DNA from: a bacterium
GTDB taxonomy: Bacteria; CAIJMQ01; JAADFP01
NCBI GenBank assembly: GCA_027021085.1
Contig: JALUVB010000030.1
Coordinates: forward strand, 1-16,329
Direction: 5' to 3'
DNA: 16,329 nucleotides
The translations under genes and the position numbers were made by a program. The notes under the pieces were generated by a model, which saw nothing but the letters and a program-made list of their open reading frames with translations, was not told where the DNA came from and did not search any database. Of the stretch, positions 12,627 through 16,329 are shown piece by piece. The stretch's first letter is position 1. Every line of letters starts with the position of its first letter.

Positions 12627-13979
12627 ATGAAAGTTCGCTTACTAATCATTTTTTTGATCTTGCTGGCGGTTTCCCTGGCAGTTCTACAGCCTCAATTTAA
12701 ATCCCGGCAGGAAAAAATAAATGTGGTATTTATCCTGGTAGATGCCTTACGGCCAGACCATCTTTCCTGTTACGGGTATTTCCGTGCTACTTCCCCCCAC
12801 ATAGACAGTTTTGCCAAAGGTTCTTATCTTTTTACCCAGGCGATCTCTCCTTCTACTGTGACTGTGGTCTCTCTTCCTTCTCTATTTACTTCCACACTGG
12901 TCAGGCACCTGGTATCTAACTGGACAGCTTCTTTGAATCCGGATACTTTAACCCTCTCTGAAGTATTCAAAAGAAAGGGCTATCGCACAGCCTTCCTGAG
13001 CGGTCACGGGATTATCGGAAAGGTGAAGGGGCTGGACAGGGGTTTTGATAAATTTGTAGATGACAGGAGATTAACAGCTCCTCTTCTCACTGCCCAGGGA
13101 ATGCAGTGGATACAACAAAATTCCTCGCAGCCCTTTTTCCTTTACCTGCACTATATGGATGTGCATGGGCCCTATCGCCCTCCTTCTCCCTATAACGCAA
13201 TGTTTGTTAAAGATAAGTTCTATAAAGAAGTAAAAAGACTTCCGGTAAGTGAAACCGATGAGGGAGAAAATGCTATCCCCCGGTATATCTACCAGGAGGG
13301 GCATAAGGAAGCAGGCTATTACATAGCCCAGTACGATGGAGGAATAAGGTTTACCGATGAATATATTGGCAGGCTGATAGAATATCTTAGGGATGCTAAA
13401 ATTTACCGAAATACGCTTATTGTGATTACTGCAGACCATGGAGAATACCTGGGTGAACACGGGAATTACTTTGCCCATGGTGGGCCACCCTGGGATACGG
13501 TGATAAAAGTTCCGCTTATTATCAAGCTGCCTCAGCAAAATAAGGGAGGCATTATAACTTCCATGGTGCCTACGCTGGGGATCTCCCCCACGATTCTTTC
13601 TCTGCTCAATTTTAAGGTTCCCAGTAGCATGGAAGGCAGTAATTTCGCGGCATTGTTAAAAAAAAGCGGAAGTTACAGCTTTTCCCCCATTATCAGTATA
13701 AGTGGAAATCCGGAGAGAAGATCCTGGTATGTATCATTGAGAACAGAGAAATATAAAATTATACATGGGGGAAAAAAGGGGAAAGAGTTGAAATGGTTTT
13801 ACAGCCTGGAGCAGGACCCCCAGGAGAGAATTGCCCTGGGCTGGGAGAGGGTTCCTTTACCTCTTTCCTTGCTTCTGGAAAAAAGGGAGAAAGAGTTGCA
13901 AAAGTATCTTTCTTCCTCCCTGGGGAAACTTGACCAGGAGAGCAGGGAGCGATTGAAAAGCTTGGGATATGTGCAGTAG
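12627..13979 (+). CDS. Membrane-anchored sulfatase-fold hydrolase
   Basis: A 450-residue alkaline phosphatase-superfamily protein of the sulfatase group. An N-terminal hydrophobic segment (about 4-21) should anchor or export it, placing the catalytic domain outside the membrane. Metal-site features are VDALRPDH (38-45), HYMDVHGPY (176-183) and TADHGEYLGEHG (268-279). It ends with RLKSLGYVQ, a frequent C-terminus in this group. In place of the sulfatase formylglycine signature C/S-x-P-x-R, the nucleophile region reads ISPSTVTVVSLPSLFTS (73-89). The nucleophile is therefore probably an unmodified Ser or Thr, and a phosphate-ester or phosphoglycan substrate is at least as likely as a sulfate ester. 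The gene is divergent from the PAP2 operon and is followed directly by a repeat cluster. It shares orientation and fold superfamily with the next gene. Confidence 0.88.
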   Translation: MKVRLLIIFLILLAVSLAVLQPQFKSRQEKINVVFILVDALRPDHLSCYGYFRATSPHIDSFAKGSYLFTQAISPSTVTVVSLPSLFTSTLVRHLVSNWTASLNPDTLTLSEVFKRKGYRTAFLSGHGIIGKVKGLDRGFDKFVDDRRLTAPLLTAQGMQWIQQNSSQPFFLYLHYMDVHGPYRPPSPYNAMFVKDKFYKEVKRLPVSETDEGENAIPRYIYQEGHKEAGYYIAQYDGGIRFTDEYIGRLIEYLRDAKIYRNTLIVITADHGEYLGEHGNYFAHGGPPWDTVIKVPLIIKLPQQNKGGIITSMVPTLGISPTILSLLNFKVPSSMEGSNFAALLKKSGSYSFSPIISISGNPERRSWYVSLRTEKYKIIHGGKKGKELKWFYSLEQDPQERIALGWERVPLPLSLLLEKREKELQKYLSSSLGKLDQESRERLKSLGYVQ

Positions 13980-14043
13980 ATAGACCATAGACTGGGAAAG
14001 CAGTAAATAGTGAACAGTAAACAGTGAATAGTGAACGGTGAGA
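13980..14043 (+). repeat. Composite heptamer repeat, copy 3
   Basis: It starts 1 nt after the sulfatase stop codon TAG with TAGACCATAGACT, continues through GGGAAAGCAGT and then gives five exact-register heptamers of AGTRAAY (14,002-14,036) plus a diverged GGTGAGA. It is the inverted counterpart of copy 1 at the left edge: both contain TAGACCATAGACTGGG followed by an AGCAGT core and AGTGAAC units. Confidence 0.85.
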
Positions 14044-14067
14044 AAGTAGTGAGTAGCGAGGAAAGAT

Positions 14068-14095
14068 AGTGAACAGTGAATAGTGAAGAGTGACT
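14068..14095 (+). repeat. AGTGAAN heptamer array
   Basis: Four tandem heptamers: AGTGAAC, AGTGAAT, AGTGAAG, AGTGACT. They are separated from the previous block by 24 nt of related, degenerate GTAGTGAGTAGCGAGG sequence. Confidence 0.85.
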
Positions 14096-14134
14096 TGGTA
14101 TCCTGGTTCCCTGGTAATCCTGGTTTCTCGGTAA
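14096..14134 (+). repeat. Two 16-bp TGGTATCCTGG-type units
   Basis: Units at 14,096-14,111 and 14,112-14,127 share TGGTA(A)TCCTGGTT and are followed by a partial third (TCGGTAA). This is a different repeat class from the heptamers but is interleaved with them. Confidence 0.65.
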
Positions 14135-14167
14135 ATGGATAGATTGCGCAAGAATGACAAGCCTGTC

Positions 14168-14187
14168 ATACCTGCGAAAGCAGGTAT
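14168..14187 (+). repeat. Hairpin repeat of the 'WIPAFAGMT' class
   Basis: ATACCTGC-GAAA-GCAGGTAT is a perfect 8-bp inverted repeat with a GAAA loop. It is flanked by TGTC on the left and CCAGG on the right. The reverse complement translates as WIPAFAGMT, a peptide well known from spurious ORFs created by a widespread bacterial intergenic repeat. There is no T-run, so it is not an intrinsic terminator. Confidence 0.85.
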
Positions 14188-14197
14188 CCAGGTTTTC

Positions 14198-14228
14198 AGA
14201 CTATAGACTTTAGACTGGAAGAGGAAAT
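14198..14228 (+). repeat. Partial composite heptamer repeat, copy 4
   Basis: AGACTAT, AGACTTT and AGACT(GG) in tandem, followed by a purine-rich junction GGAAGAGGAAATGC. This resembles the TAGAC block and its junction in copies 1-3 but has no AGTGAA block directly after it. Confidence 0.7.
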
Positions 14229-14261
14229 GCAGGATACAATATATAGGTGGGGGGTAGGCGC

Positions 14262-14292
14262 CCCGACATACGTCGGGACCGATGGACATCGG
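14262..14292. repeat. Two adjacent GC-rich palindromes
   Basis: CCCGAC-ATAC-GTCGGG (14,262-14,277) and CCGATG-GA-CATCGG (14,279-14,292) lie 1 nt apart. Both have perfect 6-bp arms. No T-run follows. They could be a mobile REP-like unit, a protein-binding site, or an RNA structure in the leader of the downstream gene. Confidence 0.7.
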
Positions 14293-14402
14293 GGATGACT
14301 CGCAACTTTGAAAGTAGTGAGTAGCGGGTAGATAGTAGCGGGAGGATATGAGATACAGGCGGGGCGGGCAAGTTATCTGTCTACCTGGTTCGTAGGTGAA
14401 GC

Positions 14403-16329
14403 ATGATAGGTGAAAGGAAGATTTCATACTATATAGGGCCTGGATTAAACTTAGTGTTTACCTCGCTTTCTGCACTTTTGGCTATTATTATGGCTATTCT
14501 GGCTTCCCTGCTGCTTCCTTTTCGCTTCCTGTTTAGATTTTTCAGGAAAAATAAGAAGATTTTTTATATAGTAGCAGTGTTTATTTTCCTGGTGTTGGTT
14601 GCTACAATGCTAAAGATGAAAAGTGTGCCAGAGGTGAAGTACGGGAAGATAATCATCCTGGGTATGGATGGGCTGGATGCAGGAAGGGTGGAGGAGATGA
14701 TGAAAAGGGGAGAATTGCCCAATTTCCAGAAGCTTAAAAATACAGGGGGTTTTGCTTATCTTTATTCCACCGTACCACCCGAGTCATCGGTAGCCTGGAC
14801 GTCTTTCTTCACCGGGGTAAACCCGGGGAAACACGGGATATTCGATTTCCTCCAGCCTAACAGGCGTAACTACCTGCCTTATCTTACCCTGAGTAAATTT
14901 GTGCCTCCCGGGAAATTTCTAAGTTTTGGTAATTATCGCATACCGTTATCTTCCCCCCGTCTGGAGAAATACTGGGATGGCACCCCTTTCTGGAAGATAA
15001 CCTCCGGGTACCGGATTCCCACGGTCATCCTGCGTTTACCCATGACTTTCCCCCCGGAAAAGCTCTACGGGAAGATGCTTTCCGGGTTTGGTGTGCCAGA
15101 CCTCCTGGGAACCCAGGGAACCTATACTTTTTACACTACCCGTAAGCTGAAAAACAGGGGCAGGGAAGAGAGGGTGGTGGAAGTTGAGGCGAAAGATGGC
15201 CGGGTGGCAACCTTTATCTACGGGCCGGAGAACAGCTTCCGTAAAGATATGGAAAGAGTAAAAATACCCCTAACCTTTAAGATAAATCCGGCTGGGAGAG
15301 AGGTAGTGATTTCACTGCAGGGGAAAAGCTACCGGGTAAAAGAAGGTACCTGGAGTAGATGGATAGGGGTTGATTTTTCCCTGCTTCCCCTGGCCCGGGT
15401 AAAAGGAATTCTGCAGTTTTACGTGAAAAGTATTAAGCCGGACTTAGAAATTTATCTGTCGCCGCTCAATTTTGACCCCCGGCACCCTGCTTTTCCCATA
15501 AGTTTTCCTTCCTCGTATTCCCGCAAGCTGTGCGGGGCAATAGGTCTTTTTCATACATTGGGACAGCCGGGAGAAACCTGGGCTCTTAACGAGGGGAGAC
15601 TGGAGGAACGGGAAATACTGGAGGAGTACGGTGAGGTGCTTAAAGAAAACGAGAAAATGCTGGACTATGAGATGAAGAGATTCAGAGAAGGGATTCTTTT
15701 CTGCTACTTCGGTATTACTGATATTACTCAACACATGTTTTACCGTTTTCTTGACCCACATCATCCTCTTTACAATGAACAAGAAGCCAGGATTTACCGG
15801 CAGGTTATTCCCCGGGTATATAAAGAGATGGATAGAATCCTGGGAGAGGTGCTGCGGAGAATGGATAAGGGAACAAAAGTGATAGTTCTATCGGACCATG
15901 GGTTTTCCAGCTTTAGAACAAGTGTTAATCTTAATACCTGGCTGTGGAAGGAAGGATACCTCTCCCTTGCTGCACCACCGCAGGAGGGGGAAGAATTTTT
16001 CCGTAATGTTAACTGGGCATACACCAGGGCCTATTCCCTGGGGATTGGCGGGGGAATATACCTGAATCTCAGAGGAAGAGAGCCCTTAGGCACGGTAAAG
16101 AAAGAGGAAGTTCCTGCTCTAACCAGGGAGATAAAGAAAAAACTGGAAGAGCTTACCTATCCCGAAAGCGGGGAGAGGGTGGTAAATAGGGTGTATCTCA
16201 AGGAAGAAGTTTACTCCGGCCCGCATTTGCAGGAAGCACCTGAGATAATAGTAGGGTTTAAGAAAGGCTACCGTGTTTCCTGGGAGTCAGCACTGGGGGC
16301 GGTGAGGGAGGATATTTTCCGGGAGAACA
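14403..16329 (+). CDS. Membrane-anchored type I phosphodiesterase/nucleotide pyrophosphatase-family protein (3' end cut off)
   Basis: The reading frame is open from the ATG at 14,403 to the window edge (642 codons visible, no stop). An in-frame TGA lies 4 nt upstream, so the start cannot be further left, and AGGTGA gives a weak ribosome site. Two hydrophobic segments (about 13-40 and 53-71) precede the catalytic domain. Alkaline phosphatase-superfamily features are ILGMDGLD (86-92, metal Asp89), VPPESSVAWTSFFTG (124-138, probable nucleophile Ser128), GVNPGKHGIFDF (138-149), GITDITQH (437-444) and VLSDHGF (495-501), plus a His in GPH (606-608). This is the Phosphodiest (type I phosphodiesterase/nucleotide pyrophosphatase) group, often annotated only as alkaline phosphatase family protein. 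A stretch of mixed strands at about 195-370 splits the motifs. The substrate is unknown; phospholipid, nucleotide-sugar or polyprenyl phosphate esters at the envelope are possible. Confidence 0.88.
   Translation, partial: MIGERKISYYIGPGLNLVFTSLSALLAIIMAILASLLLPFRFLFRFFRKNKKIFYIVAVFIFLVLVATMLKMKSVPEVKYGKIIILGMDGLDAGRVEEMMKRGELPNFQKLKNTGGFAYLYSTVPPESSVAWTSFFTGVNPGKHGIFDFLQPNRRNYLPYLTLSKFVPPGKFLSFGNYRIPLSSPRLEKYWDGTPFWKITSGYRIPTVILRLPMTFPPEKLYGKMLSGFGVPDLLGTQGTYTFYTTRKLKNRGREERVVEVEAKDGRVATFIYGPENSFRKDMERVKIPLTFKINPAGREVVISLQGKSYRVKEGTWSRWIGVDFSLLPLARVKGILQFYVKSIKPDLEIYLSPLNFDPRHPAFPISFPSSYSRKLCGAIGLFHTLGQPGETWALNEGRLEEREILEEYGEVLKENEKMLDYEMKRFREGILFCYFGITDITQHMFYRFLDPHHPLYNEQEARIYRQVIPRVYKEMDRILGEVLRRMDKGTKVIVLSDHGFSSFRTSVNLNTWLWKEGYLSLAAPPQEGEEFFRNVNWAYTRAYSLGIGGGIYLNLRGREPLGTVKKEEVPALTREIKKKLEELTYPESGERVVNRVYLKEEVYSGPHLQEAPEIIVGFKKGYRVSWESALGAVREDIFREN

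Larger units (their letters stand above)
13980..14402. other. Repeat-packed gene-free region between two hydrolase genes
   Basis: The 423 nt between the sulfatase-fold gene and the phosphodiesterase hold no credible gene. From left to right: TAGAC heptamers and a GGGAAAGCAGT junction, AGTGAA heptamers in two blocks, two 16-bp TGGTAATCCTGG units, a hairpin repeat, a second TAGAC block, two GC-rich palindromes, and GTAGTGAGTAGCGGG-type degenerate repeats (14,310-14,345). A possible -10 (TACAAT, 14,235-14,240) is present without a clear -35. No intrinsic terminator was identified. Confidence 0.8.

Noticed and set aside
13071-13538. 155-codon minus-strand frame inside the sulfatase gene
   Set aside because: It is antisense to the conserved sulfatase-fold motifs and has no recognisable protein features.
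14168-14187. Intrinsic terminator of the sulfatase gene
   Set aside because: The stem is good, but no U-run follows and the element belongs to a widespread repeat class. It lies about 190 nt past the stop codon.
13980-14345. Possible CRISPR array
   Set aside because: Units are 7-16 bp and directly adjacent, with no 20-40 bp repeats separated by unique spacers and no cas genes nearby.
13759-14427. Open minus-strand frame of 222 codons across the repeat region
   Set aside because: It is antisense to the end of the sulfatase gene and otherwise translates repeats (WIPAFAGMT, LFTVYCSLFTAF, REPGYQVT). This is a typical spurious ORF from intergenic repeats.
15444-16024. Two minus-strand frames antisense to the phosphodiesterase gene
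   Set aside because: The plus-strand frame is continuous and carries superfamily metal motifs through this stretch (GITDITQH, SDHGF). The antisense frames are chance openings.

Overview
This window is about 16.3 kb of bacterial chromosome with moderate GC. It is densely packed: thirteen genes are on the minus strand between positions 174 and about 12,550, and two are on the plus strand from 12,627 to the right edge. No rRNA, tRNA, transposase, integrase or CRISPR array is visible. The gene content suggests an uncultured anaerobic bacterium: an archaeal-type ApgM-like protein used in place of ThrB, a clostridial/deltaproteobacterial-style citramalate synthase, a 'two-CW' cysteine protein and intergenic heptamer arrays. 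Omnitrophota, Aerophobota or a Desulfobacterota-like lineage would all fit. This is an inference; nothing here fixes the taxonomy.

Region 1 (174-3633, minus) is a five-gene signalling cassette read in the order receiver-only response regulator, CheR methyltransferase, small two-CW cysteine protein, PAS/coiled-coil protein, soluble histidine kinase. It starts at a candidate extended -10 promoter. No MCP, CheA, CheW or CheB is present. The sensor (PAS) and the kinase are on separate genes, which suggests a split, cytosolic, multi-part signalling device. Region 2 (3703-6070, minus) holds overlapping araB-araD homologues (ribulokinase, ribulose-5-phosphate 4-epimerase), with no araA in the window.

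Region 3 (6180-12,536, minus) is a tightly coupled operon: PAP2 phosphatase, threonine synthase, an AsmA-like membrane-anchored protein, an ApgM/homoserine-kinase-like protein, aspartate kinase, citramalate synthase. Neighbouring genes overlap by 1-20 nt or are 2 nt apart. Together these cover the aspartate-to-threonine branch (lysC, a candidate non-orthologous homoserine kinase, thrC) and a threonine-independent entry to isoleucine (cimA). Homoserine dehydrogenase and asd are not in the window. The aspartate kinase gene carries a well-placed internal Shine-Dalgarno and ATG that could make a separate regulatory beta subunit.

Region 4 (12,570-16,329) begins with a compact divergent promoter. 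It then holds a membrane-anchored sulfatase-fold hydrolase that may be translated from a leaderless mRNA, a 423-bp gene-free stretch made almost entirely of small repeats, and a membrane-anchored type I phosphodiesterase-family protein that runs off the right edge. The repeats (arrays of TAGACNN and AGTGAAN heptamers, a hairpin repeat whose reverse complement encodes WIPAFAGMT, and paired GC-rich palindromes) recur in a fixed internal order at three gene-free sites: the left edge, 6.1 kb and 14 kb. They are the least explained structure in the window.
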